From positions 62,001 through 126,000 of the forward strand of contig JAGBFB010000031.1 in assembly GCA_017936665.1 (NCBI GenBank): DNA of 64,000 bases, written 5' to 3'. Both the position numbers and the translations under genes were made by a program. The stretch's first letter is position 1. Every line of letters starts with the position of its first letter. Source of the DNA: Spirochaetaceae bacterium. GTDB lineage: Bacteria; Spirochaetota; Spirochaetia; Treponematales; Treponemataceae. The notes under the pieces are model-generated. The model saw only the letters and a program-made list of their open reading frames with translations. It was not told the DNA's origin and did no database searches. This document shows positions 44,904 to 53,858 of this stretch, one piece after another.

Positions 44904-46853
44904 TTATCTTGGTGGAATTGTAATTATTGTTCCAGAAATAATATAATCTGGATTTTCTAATTTATTATACTCTGCAATTACAGGATATAACCAAGGATTT
45001 TTGTAATATGTTCCAGCAATATCCCATAATGTATCACCCCATTTAACCTTGTATTCTACACCTTTAACTTCTTCTTTTATAGGTTCTGGTTCTACAGGGG
45101 TAACAGTCGGAGCTTCAACAATAACAATTTCATCTTCTTTTGCTTGTTCTTCTACAAATTCATCAATTTCTTGGTTTGATTCCTCAACTTCAGTTTCTAC
45201 TGGAACAGGAACTACATTTTCTACAGAAGTTTCTTCCTTTTCCCAAATAGAGTTTTCTTCAGAAACGTTTTTATCCTTCAGCTTTGATGGAGTCAAGAAC
45301 AAAATCAATAAAAGAGCAATTACACAAATTACAGCACAAATACTACAAATCAACACAGGAATTGAACAGCGTTTTTTCTCTGGACAGTCATTGTCCTCTT
45401 CTGTATCAACATATAAATCAGAGAATGATAAATCTGGACTAGGTATAGATTCATCTAAATCACCTGATGTATCTAAATTTGCTGCAAAGACATCATCAGA
45501 TTCATCAAGATTAATTTCTTCATCTATACTTCCAAAATCGTTTCCAATTCCAAAAAATCCATCGTCATTATCATCATCAATCTGATTTTCTTCTGGTTCT
45601 GATGTTGCAATATCACCAAAGTCAGGGAATTCCTCTTCATCTAGTGAAGATTCTTCTGAGTTAAAATCATTATCAAGAATAGAATCTTGCATAATATCGC
45701 TTTGAAATCCATTAGATTCATCAATATCATCTGTTACAGGAATATCTAATTCTGGCATATCATCTATTTCTTCTGAAGTTTCTACTGTTTCATCTGCAAA
45801 ATCTGGCATATCGTCTAATTCTGGCATTTCTTCCACTTCTTCTGAAGTTTCCGCTGTGTCGTCTGCAAAATCTGGCATATCGTCTAATGCTGGCATTGCT
45901 TCAATTTCTTCTGAAGTTTCTTCTGTGTCGTCTGCAAAATCTGGCATGTCGTCTAAAACTGGCATTTCATCTACTTCTTCTGAAGTTTCTTCTGTGTCCT
46001 CTGCAAAATCTGGCATGTCGTCTAATGCTGGCATTTCATCTACTTCTTCTGAAGTTTCTACTGTGTCCTCTGCAAAATCTGGCATGTCGTCTAATGCTGG
46101 CATATCTTCAATTTCTTCTGAAGATTCTACTTCTGTATCCTCTGCAAAATCTGGCATGTCGTCTAATGCTGGCATTTCTTCCACTTCTTCTGAAGATTCT
46201 ACTGAAACTTCTTCTGTGTCCTCTGCAAAATCTGGCATATCGTCTAATGCTGGCATTCCATCAATTTCTTCTGAAACTTCTGATTCCTCGATAAAATTAT
46301 TTACATTTTCAGAATTATCTTCTGTAATAAGTTCATCCATATCATCAAAATCATCAAGATTAAGTTCATCATCTTTAGAAAGTTCGTTATCCACAACTTC
46401 CTCCTGAGTAGCAATTGTATTATCAGCGAACTCATCAAGAAGAGCATCACCATTTATATTATCGGAATCTTCTGTTTCAATCATAGAAAAATCTGGAACA
46501 ATGGTTCTCTCTGAAGAATCCAAAGTTACTAGAGAAACTTTTGTCTCACTATGTTCTCCTGATTCGCAATCTTCGATAGAAGCTGATAAAACATTCTCTG
46601 AATCAATTTCGATTTTTAAATTCAAAGTAGGCGTTTCTTTTGGTCGTGGAAGTAAATTTTCAACTAATAAAGTATCAACATATTCTGCATCTTCCATATT
46701 ATCTGAAGAAGAACGATACAAATCTAACTGGACTGTTGTTTGATCATCTCGGACTGTTGTGAGTTCTATTGTTTGTACCTGAGGTTTCCCCTCTTCTAAG
46801 ATAGGATAAAAAGAACCATCTGCTAATTTTATCCCAATTTTATAATTTTCCAT
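44904..46853 (-). CDS. Membrane protein with Hsp70-SBD-like, acidic-repeat and LysM regions
   Basis: Residues about 1-115 resemble the Hsp70 substrate-binding beta-sandwich (IELTTVRDDQTTVQLDLYRS, then LLPRPKETPTLNLKIEID and NVLSASIEDCESGE) without any Hsp70 ATPase. About 195-380 hold eight acidic repeats of 22-27 residues built on E-E-x-x-x-MPALDDMPDFAEDT. One TM segment follows a KKR cluster (about 505-530), placing the N-terminus in the cytosol; a LysM domain (VKWGDTLWDIAGTYYKNPWL) ends the protein in the periplasm. I use the ATG at 46853 with AAGGTGA upstream. Function unknown; it may link the cytosol to peptidoglycan. Confidence 0.8.
   Translation of the reverse strand: MENYKIGIKLADGSFYPILEEGKPQVQTIELTTVRDDQTTVQLDLYRSSSDNMEDAEYVDTLLVENLLPRPKETPTLNLKIEIDSENVLSASIEDCESGEHSETKVSLVTLDSSERTIVPDFSMIETEDSDNINGDALLDEFADNTIATQEEVVDNELSKDDELNLDDFDDMDELITEDNSENVNNFIEESEVSEEIDGMPALDDMPDFAEDTEEVSVESSEEVEEMPALDDMPDFAEDTEVESSEEIEDMPALDDMPDFAEDTVETSEEVDEMPALDDMPDFAEDTEETSEEVDEMPVLDDMPDFADDTEETSEEIEAMPALDDMPDFADDTAETSEEVEEMPELDDMPDFADETVETSEEIDDMPELDIPVTDDIDESNGFQSDIMQDSILDNDFNSEESSLDEEEFPDFGDIATSEPEENQIDDDNDDGFFGIGNDFGSIDEEINLDESDDVFAANLDTSGDLDESIPSPDLSFSDLYVDTEEDNDCPEKKRCSIPVLICSICAVICVIALLLILFLTPSKLKDKNVSEENSIWEKEETSVENVVPVPVETEVEESNQEIDEFVEEQAKEDEIVIVEAPTVTPVEPEPIKEEVKGVEYKVKWGDTLWDIAGTYYKNPWLYPVIAEYNKLENPDYIISGTIITIPPR
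45741..46284 (-). repeat. Tandem coding repeat, eight units
   Basis: Units of about 66-81 bases, seven full and one partial, encode the acidic repeat of the LysM protein. The DNA copies are very similar, so unit number could change by recombination. The reverse strand gives long serine-rich open frames that are only shadows. Confidence 0.9.
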
Positions 46854-46911
46854 ACTATTCACCTTAGTTTAATGGTATTATGCTTATCAAATCTTGTCAA
46901 CGCTTTTTTTC

Positions 46912-46940
46912 TTGACACTAATCAAAAGGATTGACATAAT
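46912..46940 (+). promoter_or_regulatory. Promoter of the TPR gene, leaderless type
   Basis: A perfect TTGACA (46912-46917), 17 bases, TGA-CATAAT (-10 at 46935-46940), then 7 bases to the ATG at 46948. Confidence 0.65.
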
Positions 46941-46947
46941 AAAGAAT

Positions 46948-48303
46948 ATGGAAGCATTGTTCCCTATTTTAATTGCGATAATAGTAGTTGCAGTTTTTGG
47001 TATTCTTCTTTCTCTTATATTTGGTTCAAAAAATAAAGTCAAAAAATCTGGAGGAAGAAGTAAAGAACGACAAAGCATCGTTAGAGATGCAACTAAAAAA
47101 TTAACATCTGATCCTCACAACGTTCCAGCATTAACTGAGTTAAGTAATTTGTATTACAAGGAACATAATTGGCAAGGAGCCTATCCTTTGTATGCAACCC
47201 TTGTAAATCTTTCTTCTACACGAGTAGGGATTAACTTAGCAGAAGTAAAATTAAGATACGGAGTTTGTGCTGCAAATCTTTCTAAACATCAAGAAGCATT
47301 AAAAGCCCTTTTAGAAGCAAGAAAATTAAATTCTGATGTATTTGATGTAAACTTTTACTTAGGAAAAGTTCTTGTTGAACAAAAAGAATATGAAAAAGCA
47401 ATTCCTTTATTAAAAAAAGCAATCACTATAAACAATGATGTTCCAGAATGTTATGGCTTAATAGGAAAAGCATATTATCTTTCTAAAAGATATAAAGAAT
47501 CTCTTCCTTACTTGCGAAGAGCATTAGATAGTAATCCTGAAGATAAAGATTTACTTTTTTCTATGGCAGACGCTTTAAATGAATCTGGAACACCAGATAG
47601 AGCAATTAAAGTTTTTATGCACCTACGCCCAGATCCAGTTTATGGAGCACAAAGTTGCCTTGCAGCAGGAATTTATCATACAAGATGTAATCAAAATGAA
47701 GCAGCTATAAAAGACTACGAAATTGGAATTAAGCATGAAAATGCACCTCAAGATTTATTATTGAATATAAAATATAGACTTTCACAGTGTTATATTAAGG
47801 CAAATAATATGCCAGCAAGCCTTTCCCTATTAAAAAGTATTCAATTAATTTCTCCAAATTACAAGGATGTTCCTGCCTTAATTACAAAATATCAGGAATT
47901 AAATCAAAATTCAAATTTGCGTACTTATATGATTGGAACTTCAAATGAATTTGTTGCCCTTTGTAGAAAAATTGCATCTACTTTTTTCAAGAAATCTAGG
48001 ACAAAGGTTATTGATATAAATGTTTCATCAGATTATGCAGAACTTTTAACAGAAATCAATACTGATAAATGGCAAGATGTTATCACTTTTAGATTTTACA
48101 GATCTACAGGCTCTACTGGAGAACTTTATGTAAGAGATTTCCACGCAAAAATCAGAGATGAAAAAGCTGGACGAGGAATTTGTTTTACTGCTGGAGTATT
48201 TTCAGATGAAGCAAGAAAATATATTGAAGGTCGTCCAATCGACTTAATTGAAAAAACACAACTTGCAAAAATTTTATCTTCACTTGAAATGAATTCACTG
48301 TAA
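46948..48303 (+). CDS. TPR-repeat membrane protein
   Basis: I start at the ATG at 46948 (MEALFPILI); a TTG at 46894 lies upstream of the promoter. TM1 spans about residues 3-24, followed by a basic stretch and TPR repeats (about 45-320), for example VNFYLGKVLVEQKEYEKAIP and ECYGLIGKAYYLSKRYKESL. The last 120 residues (FVALCRKIASTFFKK to the end) form a separate domain that I do not recognise. TPR domains bind other proteins. It is divergent from the LysM/transglycosylase pair. Confidence 0.82.
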   Translation: MEALFPILIAIIVVAVFGILLSLIFGSKNKVKKSGGRSKERQSIVRDATKKLTSDPHNVPALTELSNLYYKEHNWQGAYPLYATLVNLSSTRVGINLAEVKLRYGVCAANLSKHQEALKALLEARKLNSDVFDVNFYLGKVLVEQKEYEKAIPLLKKAITINNDVPECYGLIGKAYYLSKRYKESLPYLRRALDSNPEDKDLLFSMADALNESGTPDRAIKVFMHLRPDPVYGAQSCLAAGIYHTRCNQNEAAIKDYEIGIKHENAPQDLLLNIKYRLSQCYIKANNMPASLSLLKSIQLISPNYKDVPALITKYQELNQNSNLRTYMIGTSNEFVALCRKIASTFFKKSRTKVIDINVSSDYAELLTEINTDKWQDVITFRFYRSTGSTGELYVRDFHAKIRDEKAGRGICFTAGVFSDEARKYIEGRPIDLIEKTQLAKILSSLEMNSL

Positions 48304-48304
48304 A

Positions 48305-48964
48305 TTAGGGTTTTGGAATTACAACTAAATTTCTTTCGTTTTCTGGTAAAAAAGGAACTTTTAACGGAAGAACATCCCATTTGGGAGCCCACTGAGCAAT
48401 GCCTTCCATTTCAGCTTGAATTTTTTCCATTTTTGCTTTGTATGCTGCTAATTTTCCGTTAGGTTTTAAAATTCGTAGTAAAACACGAATCATCTTTTTT
48501 TCTAAGGGTCTGAAAGCTCTAAAAACCACAAGGTCAAAACTATTTTGAGGAACTCGTTCTGCTTCTAGTGTTTTTACAGTAACATTTTTTAATTGTAAAA
48601 CTGCACAACAATTTTCAAGAAAAGAACATCGTTTTGTCATTCTTTCGATTAAGTTAAAATGAACATCATCAAAAACAATCGCCAAAGGAATTCCTGGCAA
48701 ACCGCCACCTGAACCCACATCTGCAATTTCAATAATTTCTGAAGTTGACTCCTTGGCTTGTTCTATCAGTTCTTTTATTTGATGATATGGAGCTAAACTA
48801 TCAAGGATATGCCGAACGATAATATCTTGATGGGAATCGGCTCCCACCAAGTCATAAGCGGAGTTAAATAATTCTAATTCATTTACATAAGAATTGAGTT
48901 TTGGCAAAACTCTTTCAATAAGTTCTGCCGAAAACCCTAATTCTTCTAAACCTTGTTGTAACAT
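48305..48964 (-). CDS. rsmG: 16S rRNA (guanine(527)-N7)-methyltransferase
   Basis: RsmG methylates G527 of 16S rRNA. The SAM motif IADVGSGGGLPGIPLAI is near residue 90, after the N-terminal helices with YDLVGADSHQDIIVRHILDS. Loss of this gene is known elsewhere to give low-level streptomycin resistance. Length 219 is typical. It lies 15 bases after a fadD-like gene, on the same strand. Confidence 0.94.
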   Translation of the reverse strand: MLQQGLEELGFSAELIERVLPKLNSYVNELELFNSAYDLVGADSHQDIIVRHILDSLAPYHQIKELIEQAKESTSEIIEIADVGSGGGLPGIPLAIVFDDVHFNLIERMTKRCSFLENCCAVLQLKNVTVKTLEAERVPQNSFDLVVFRAFRPLEKKMIRVLLRILKPNGKLAAYKAKMEKIQAEMEGIAQWAPKWDVLPLKVPFLPENERNLVVIPKP

Positions 48965-48979
48965 CTAATTTTACTAAAA

Positions 48980-50707
48980 CTATTTATTGTAATTTCGTTT
49001 TACTTTTTTGGTTGTAGTCATTTCAAGAGCTTCTTCCAAAATTGTAATTTTAGAAATTTTTGCATAAGAAGCTTGATTTTTGTTTACTTTTTCAACGATT
49101 TCAGAAATTGCTGACTGAACTGGATCTACAGATTCAGGTGTGTTTCGCATTACATTTAATCGTTTGAATAAATCATCTGATGGATAAATTAAAGCTTCAA
49201 TTCCTTCAGATTTTGTTGCTTCATCCATAATGTAACCTTGAACTGTAATTTGGTCAATATCAGTAAACAATTGGAAAGCATTTTCAATTTCTTCTGGGAA
49301 TACGTTTTTTCCACCTTCTGTAACAATCATATTTTTTGCTCTACCTGCAAGATACAAGTAGTTTTCATCATCAAGTTTTCCAAGGTCTCCAGTTTTGAAC
49401 CAGCCATCTTCTGTAAATACTTCAGCTGTTTCTTCTGGCATGTTGTAGTAACCTTTCATTACCATTGGACCTTTTACTTGAACTTCACCTACACCATTTT
49501 CATCTGGATCTGCAATTCTCATATCCATATATGGAGCAAAGAATTTTCCAACACTTTCAATTTTAAAGTGTTCAACAGGATTCAAAGCAATAATAGGAGA
49601 AGTTTCTGTTAATCCGTAACCTTGAATAAAATCAATACCTAATTCCTGATAAACACGGAATACACTTGGAGCAAGAGGTCCACCTCCACAAATTGCTACA
49701 CGAAGTGTACTAATACTTGCTTTTTCAAGAACTGCTTTGAAAATCTTCTTACCAGGATTAACTTTAAATACTTTCTTGCAGAAAAATGAAACTCCCATTA
49801 AAAATTTCATTAATCCGTTTACGATAGGACCTTTTTCTTTAATTCCTTTGAGAATACCTGCCAAAAGTTTATTGAATAACAATGGAACACCAAGAAGCAT
49901 TGTGATTTTACCTTCTTTAAGTTCACGGAGCATTCTTGAAACAGCCATTGATTTTCCGAATACAACTTCTGCACCAGTAGACATTGACTCAATAAATACA
50001 GCTTGCATTGTGTATGAGTGATGAATTGGTAAAAGTGCATAGAAAACATCAGTTGGATAAACTGTAAGATTTGTTTGTGCAATATAACAGTCAGAAACTA
50101 AGTTTTTGTGTGTCAACATAACACCTTTTGGATTTCCTGTAGTTCCTGATGTAAAAAGAATTGCAGCAACATCATCTTCTGTAGGAAGTTCTGCTGTAAA
50201 TTGTTTTTCTTCTAATAAATTGTAAGCATAAAATTCTGGACATTTTTTGCTTAAAGAGAAAATTTTTATACCTTGTGGATTTGCTGAAAAATATCCATAT
50301 TTTTCTTCATCAACAAAGAATAAAACAGGTTTTGATGCGTTTAACAAGTTACAAATTTCTTTATCATGTAGACCGTAATCGATAGGAACTACAATTCCAC
50401 CTGCAAACAAAGTTGCAAGATAAACAGTTGCCCATTCTGGAGAGTTTTTACCTGAAACTGCAACTCTATCACCTTTTTTTACACCTTGTGATAACATCCA
50501 GTTTGCTAATTTTTGTACATTTGCTAAAACTTGGGAATAACTAAGAGTTATTTTTTCTGGTTCAAAATCTGTAAAACAAGAATTGTTTGGATATCTTGAA
50601 ACTGTAATTGAAAACATTTCTGGAAGTGTTGGCCACTCTCCAGTAAAAGACTTTCCTCTAAATTCATCTAAAAATGCCCAAGGAAGAGGTTTTTGTTTTT
50701 TTGCCAT
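48980..50707 (-). CDS. fadD: Long-chain acyl-CoA synthetase (AMP-binding)
   Basis: The 575-residue enzyme activates fatty acids to acyl-CoA via an acyl-AMP. It has the P-loop ILFTSGTTGNPKGVMLTH near residue 188, GYGLTETSPIIAL near 365, WFKTGDLGKLDDENYLYLAGR near 440 and the C-terminal Lys in TTTKKVKRNYNK. The style is closest to FadD/acyl-ACP-synthetase-like proteins used to incorporate external fatty acids. AAGGAA precedes the ATG. It differs clearly from the ligase at 3950-5581. Confidence 0.88.
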   Translation of the reverse strand: MAKKQKPLPWAFLDEFRGKSFTGEWPTLPEMFSITVSRYPNNSCFTDFEPEKITLSYSQVLANVQKLANWMLSQGVKKGDRVAVSGKNSPEWATVYLATLFAGGIVVPIDYGLHDKEICNLLNASKPVLFFVDEEKYGYFSANPQGIKIFSLSKKCPEFYAYNLLEEKQFTAELPTEDDVAAILFTSGTTGNPKGVMLTHKNLVSDCYIAQTNLTVYPTDVFYALLPIHHSYTMQAVFIESMSTGAEVVFGKSMAVSRMLRELKEGKITMLLGVPLLFNKLLAGILKGIKEKGPIVNGLMKFLMGVSFFCKKVFKVNPGKKIFKAVLEKASISTLRVAICGGGPLAPSVFRVYQELGIDFIQGYGLTETSPIIALNPVEHFKIESVGKFFAPYMDMRIADPDENGVGEVQVKGPMVMKGYYNMPEETAEVFTEDGWFKTGDLGKLDDENYLYLAGRAKNMIVTEGGKNVFPEEIENAFQLFTDIDQITVQGYIMDEATKSEGIEALIYPSDDLFKRLNVMRNTPESVDPVQSAISEIVEKVNKNQASYAKISKITILEEALEMTTTKKVKRNYNK

Positions 50708-50843
50708 AATTTATTCCTTTATATATAATATACCTTATGTTTAGACACCTTTAATATAAATAAGGTTGCATATAGATTATACTTTTTTTTCATAAAAAAT
50801 GCAAAAACTTGTAAAAATGATAGAAAAAAACACAATTCTAGGA

Positions 50844-50849
50844 TATACT
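50844..50849 (+). promoter_or_regulatory. -10 box of the NlpC/P60 gene, leaderless type
   Basis: TATACT ends 7 bases before the ATG at 50857; no SD and no convincing -35. Confidence 0.4.
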
Positions 50850-50856
50850 ACCAAAG

Positions 50857-51909
50857 ATGAAAATAAAAACTTTGTTTTTGATACTTTGTATCACTTTTGT
50901 AACTTATTTTTGTTTTGCTCAAGATGTTATTCCAATAGAAGCTAAAAGAAATGCAATCGTTGAAGAATGCAAAAAATATATAGGAACTCCATATTTATAC
51001 GGAGGCTTAACAAAAGACGGGATTGACTGTTCAGGTTTTGTATTTACAACAATACGAGATTCCACAGGAATTCAACTTCCTAGAACAGTAAAAGCTCTAT
51101 ATTCTTTTGTAAGAATTATCCCTGAAGATAAAAAACAAAAAGGCGACTTAGTTTTTTTCAAAACAGTAGAATCCAGAATTTCACATGTGGGAGTTTACAT
51201 CGGAAATAATCAATTTATTCACTCTGTAAGTGATGGACCAAACACAGGAGTTATAGTTTCTTCACTAAAAGAAAATTATTGGAAAACTAAATACGCAGGA
51301 GCTGGAACATATTTTCCTGTGGAACTTAATACTTCTGAATCTTACATCGCATCTGATAAGAAATCTGAAAATACAGAAAATATAGAAAACACAGTTTCAT
51401 ACACAGAAAGTAAAAAAAAAACAAACACATTTAATTTAGATGCTTCAATTTTTATGAATTGGAACCTTTTTACTACCGACCAATTTCTTTTCAATATTAG
51501 AGGTGTAACTTTACAAGTTCACGGTGTTTATAATAAGTGGAAATTACATCCCGGATTTGGAATTGACTTTAAATATGAACCTAAAATGAATATATTCCAA
51601 ATTCCTATGTACTTTTCTCTTTCTCCAAAAGATTTTTTGCGAATTTACGCAGGAACAGTTTTTACTTTTGGAAAGCCAGTGTTGATTGGATCTGAACAAG
51701 AAATTAGAAGTTCAATCTTCCCTGGAATTTTGGGAGTTTCTTGGCAAACACCAGCCATCAAAATTGGAAAAACTGGACTTAGATTTGTGCAAGATATTAG
51801 TTACACAATTTTCAATAAAGAAAACAATTCTGCTTTGAATTTTGTAGATTCCATTGTGGCTGGTTTAGTTTTTCAATCAGGATTAAGACTTGATATTTAT
51901 TTTAATTAA
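50857..51909 (+). CDS. NlpC/P60 peptidase with barrel-like C-terminal half
   Basis: After a signal peptide (ending CFAQ), residues about 30-150 are an NlpC/P60 domain: YGGLTKDGIDCSGFV with the Cys nucleophile near 56, SHVGVYIGNNQFIHSVSDG with the His. Such enzymes cut peptide bonds in peptidoglycan stem peptides. A Ser/Glu linker leads to about 155 residues of alternating aromatic strands ending FQSGLRLDIYFN, which look like an outer-membrane barrel. A P60-barrel fusion is uncommon. The start fits a leaderless promoter. Confidence 0.82.
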   Translation: MKIKTLFLILCITFVTYFCFAQDVIPIEAKRNAIVEECKKYIGTPYLYGGLTKDGIDCSGFVFTTIRDSTGIQLPRTVKALYSFVRIIPEDKKQKGDLVFFKTVESRISHVGVYIGNNQFIHSVSDGPNTGVIVSSLKENYWKTKYAGAGTYFPVELNTSESYIASDKKSENTENIENTVSYTESKKKTNTFNLDASIFMNWNLFTTDQFLFNIRGVTLQVHGVYNKWKLHPGFGIDFKYEPKMNIFQIPMYFSLSPKDFLRIYAGTVFTFGKPVLIGSEQEIRSSIFPGILGVSWQTPAIKIGKTGLRFVQDISYTIFNKENNSALNFVDSIVAGLVFQSGLRLDIYFN

Positions 51910-51927
51910 TTTTTTGTAAAGGATAGT

Positions 51928-52629
51928 TTGATGAAAAAAAATATTTTTATTTTTGTAACAATTTCTTTAATTTTTACACTTTTGTCTTGTTCTCCAGAAC
52001 TTTCTATTAAAATGAAAAATGATAATACTTCAGACTTTTATTTAAATTTAACAAATACAGAAAGTTTTTTTGCAAATTTCTCTGCCTTTATGGATTTTAA
52101 TGAAGAAAAATTTTACGACGAAAAATCTTTAATTGAAAGTTTAACAAACCTTGGTTTTTCTAAAATCAATCTTACTACAGGAAAAAATGCAGATTTATCA
52201 ATTTCTGCTGAAATACTTAACAATACCTTAGTAAACTCAGAAAGTCCTTTACCTACATTATTTTCTATAACTGACAAAGATTTTGCATTAGAAATTCATC
52301 CTTCAAAATTAATTGAAATACTTTCTTCTGTACCAGAAATTTCTGATTATTTAGATTTGTTAATGGCACCAATTTATACAGGAGAACAAATTTCTGAATC
52401 TGAATATCTTGAATTATTTGCTTCAGTTTATGGAGAATCTTTTGCACAAGATTTTGAAAAAACAAATATTTCTATCAATATAAATACATTAAACAAAATA
52501 AAAGATATTCAAAGTTCAGAAAATGGTTTTGCAACAACAACTTTTACAGACAAAAAGGCTAATATCAAAATCCCGTTTTACAAATTACTTTGTAAACAAG
52601 ATGTAATTTTTTTTAAAATCACTTTTTAA
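51928..52629 (+). CDS. Lipoprotein, unknown function
   Basis: The 233-residue product has a lipoprotein signal with lipobox TLLSC near residue 21. The rest is Ser/Asn/Glu-rich with alternating strands and helices, and no recognised domain. It starts 18 bases after the NlpC/P60 gene and probably shares its transcript. It ends 150 bases before the hydrogenase operon. Confidence 0.7.
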   Translation: MMKKNIFIFVTISLIFTLLSCSPELSIKMKNDNTSDFYLNLTNTESFFANFSAFMDFNEEKFYDEKSLIESLTNLGFSKINLTTGKNADLSISAEILNNTLVNSESPLPTLFSITDKDFALEIHPSKLIEILSSVPEISDYLDLLMAPIYTGEQISESEYLELFASVYGESFAQDFEKTNISININTLNKIKDIQSSENGFATTTFTDKKANIKIPFYKLLCKQDVIFFKITF

Positions 52630-52712
52630 AAAAAATTCATACCATTTCATTGAATACAGTAGAATACACTGCTATTTACTAACATTTCATATTTTTCTCA
52701 TAAAATTATTTG

Positions 52713-52741
52713 TTGCACTTTTGACATTTTGCCCTTAAAAT
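52713..52741 (+). promoter_or_regulatory. Promoter of the hydrogenase operon
   Basis: TTGCAC (52713-52718), exactly 17 bases, TAAAAT (52736-52741), about 32 bases before the stop-free leader and a GGGGG SD of the first gene. Confidence 0.5.
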
Positions 52742-52779
52742 AGACTTACGAGGAAAAAAGAAAATAAACGGGGGTCTAA

Positions 52780-53262
52780 ATGGCTGAAATGGCAAATGCT
52801 GGTTTTTCAAAAGAACTAGATGCATTTATTGATGAATGGAAAAACAAACCAGGAAATCTCATCATGATTTTGCACAAAGTTCAAGAAGAACAAGGCTATA
52901 TCTCAAAAGAAGCAGCTTGCGAAGTTGCAAAGCGCACAAATTCACACCTTGCAAGAGTTTATGGTGTTATGTCTTTTTATCACTTTTTCAAAACACAACG
53001 TCCTGGAAAAAATACTATCAGTGTTTGCTTAGGAACTGCATGTTATCTTAAAGGTGGACAAGATATTATCGATGAAGCAAAAAGTATCCTAGGGCTAGGT
53101 GATGATAAAATCTCTACCGATGATGGATTATTCTCTGTTGAACCAGTTAGATGTATTGGATGTTGTGGTCTTGCACCTGTTATGTCTGTAAACGGTGATG
53201 TTTACGGAAAATTAACAAAAAATCAGATTGCAGGAATTATCGATAAATATAGAGATGCTTAA
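52780..53262 (+). CDS. hydC: NuoE-like [2Fe-2S] subunit of the hydrogenase
   Basis: This 160-residue thioredoxin-fold protein has the [2Fe-2S] Cys pattern CLGTACYLKGG near residue 87 and CIGCCGLAPV near 127, as in NuoE/HydC. In bifurcating hydrogenases it passes electrons between the FMN subunit and the rest. The start is ATG 52780 with a G-rich SD. First gene of a five-gene operon ending with hydA. Confidence 0.93.
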   Translation: MAEMANAGFSKELDAFIDEWKNKPGNLIMILHKVQEEQGYISKEAACEVAKRTNSHLARVYGVMSFYHFFKTQRPGKNTISVCLGTACYLKGGQDIIDEAKSILGLGDDKISTDDGLFSVEPVRCIGCCGLAPVMSVNGDVYGKLTKNQIAGIIDKYRDA

Positions 53263-53268
53263 AAACAA

Positions 53269-53817
53269 ATGCATTACACCTTGTCCGATTTAATTGCAGA
53301 TATTGTACAAAATTCAGTTGAAGCAGATTCAAGTCAAATCACTTTGGAACTTGATGAAACTCAGACAGGGCTTACAGTTTACATCCGAGATAACGGCAAA
53401 GGGATGTCAGAAGAAACTTTGAAAAAAGTTCAAAATCCATTTTACACAGATGGAATAAAACATCCAAACAGAAAAATTGGAATGGGAATTCCCTTTTTAA
53501 TTCAAACCGTTACCCAAACAGAAGGGGATTACAAAATCACTTCGGAACTTGGAATTGGAACTACAGTTTATGCATTTTTTAATCTGGCAAATATTGATAC
53601 TCCTCCCTTGGGAGACGTTTCAAATTTATTTCGTCAGGTTTTAACTTTTACAGGCAATTTTGAAATGACGATTATCCGAAAGAAAAACACAGATGAAATT
53701 CAGCTTGACTATAAACTAAAAAAATCGGAAATCGTAGAAGCCCTTGGTGGACTAGAAACAGTTGCAGATCTTTCATTACTAGGCGATTTTCTAAAAAGCC
53801 AAGAAGAATATGAATAA
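53269..53817 (+). CDS. GHKL ATPase-domain protein in the hydrogenase operon
   Basis: The N-terminal 100 residues are a histidine-kinase-like ATPase: LIADIVQNSVEADSS is the N-box, RDNGKGMSEETL G1 and KIGMGIPFLIQTV G2. There is no dimerisation or phospho-acceptor His, so it is not a classic kinase. Proteins like this sit between the NuoE and ferredoxin genes of trimeric [FeFe] hydrogenase operons in many anaerobes; the role, perhaps regulatory or in assembly, is not known. It starts 6 bases after the NuoE-like gene. Confidence 0.82.
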   Translation: MHYTLSDLIADIVQNSVEADSSQITLELDETQTGLTVYIRDNGKGMSEETLKKVQNPFYTDGIKHPNRKIGMGIPFLIQTVTQTEGDYKITSELGIGTTVYAFFNLANIDTPPLGDVSNLFRQVLTFTGNFEMTIIRKKNTDEIQLDYKLKKSEIVEALGGLETVADLSLLGDFLKSQEEYE

Positions 53818-53822
53818 CTAAA

Positions 53823-53858
53823 GGAGGAGCAGAGGCGTTTACCTTTGCTAAAAATTAT
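53823..53858 (+). promoter_or_regulatory. SD-hairpin-ATG arrangement before the ferredoxin gene
   Basis: A strong GGAGG (53823-53827) is 31 bases before the ATG, too far to act directly. Between them AGCAGAGG (53828-53835) pairs with CCTTTGCT (53842-53849) around a 6-base loop. When folded, only 9 bases remain between SD and ATG, a normal spacing. Confidence 0.55.

Noticed and set aside
45856-46407. Long serine-rich open frames opposite the acidic repeats
   Set aside because: They are the reverse strand of a tandem repeat coding for Glu/Asp/Ser codons, which lacks stops by composition. No SD or promoter fits.
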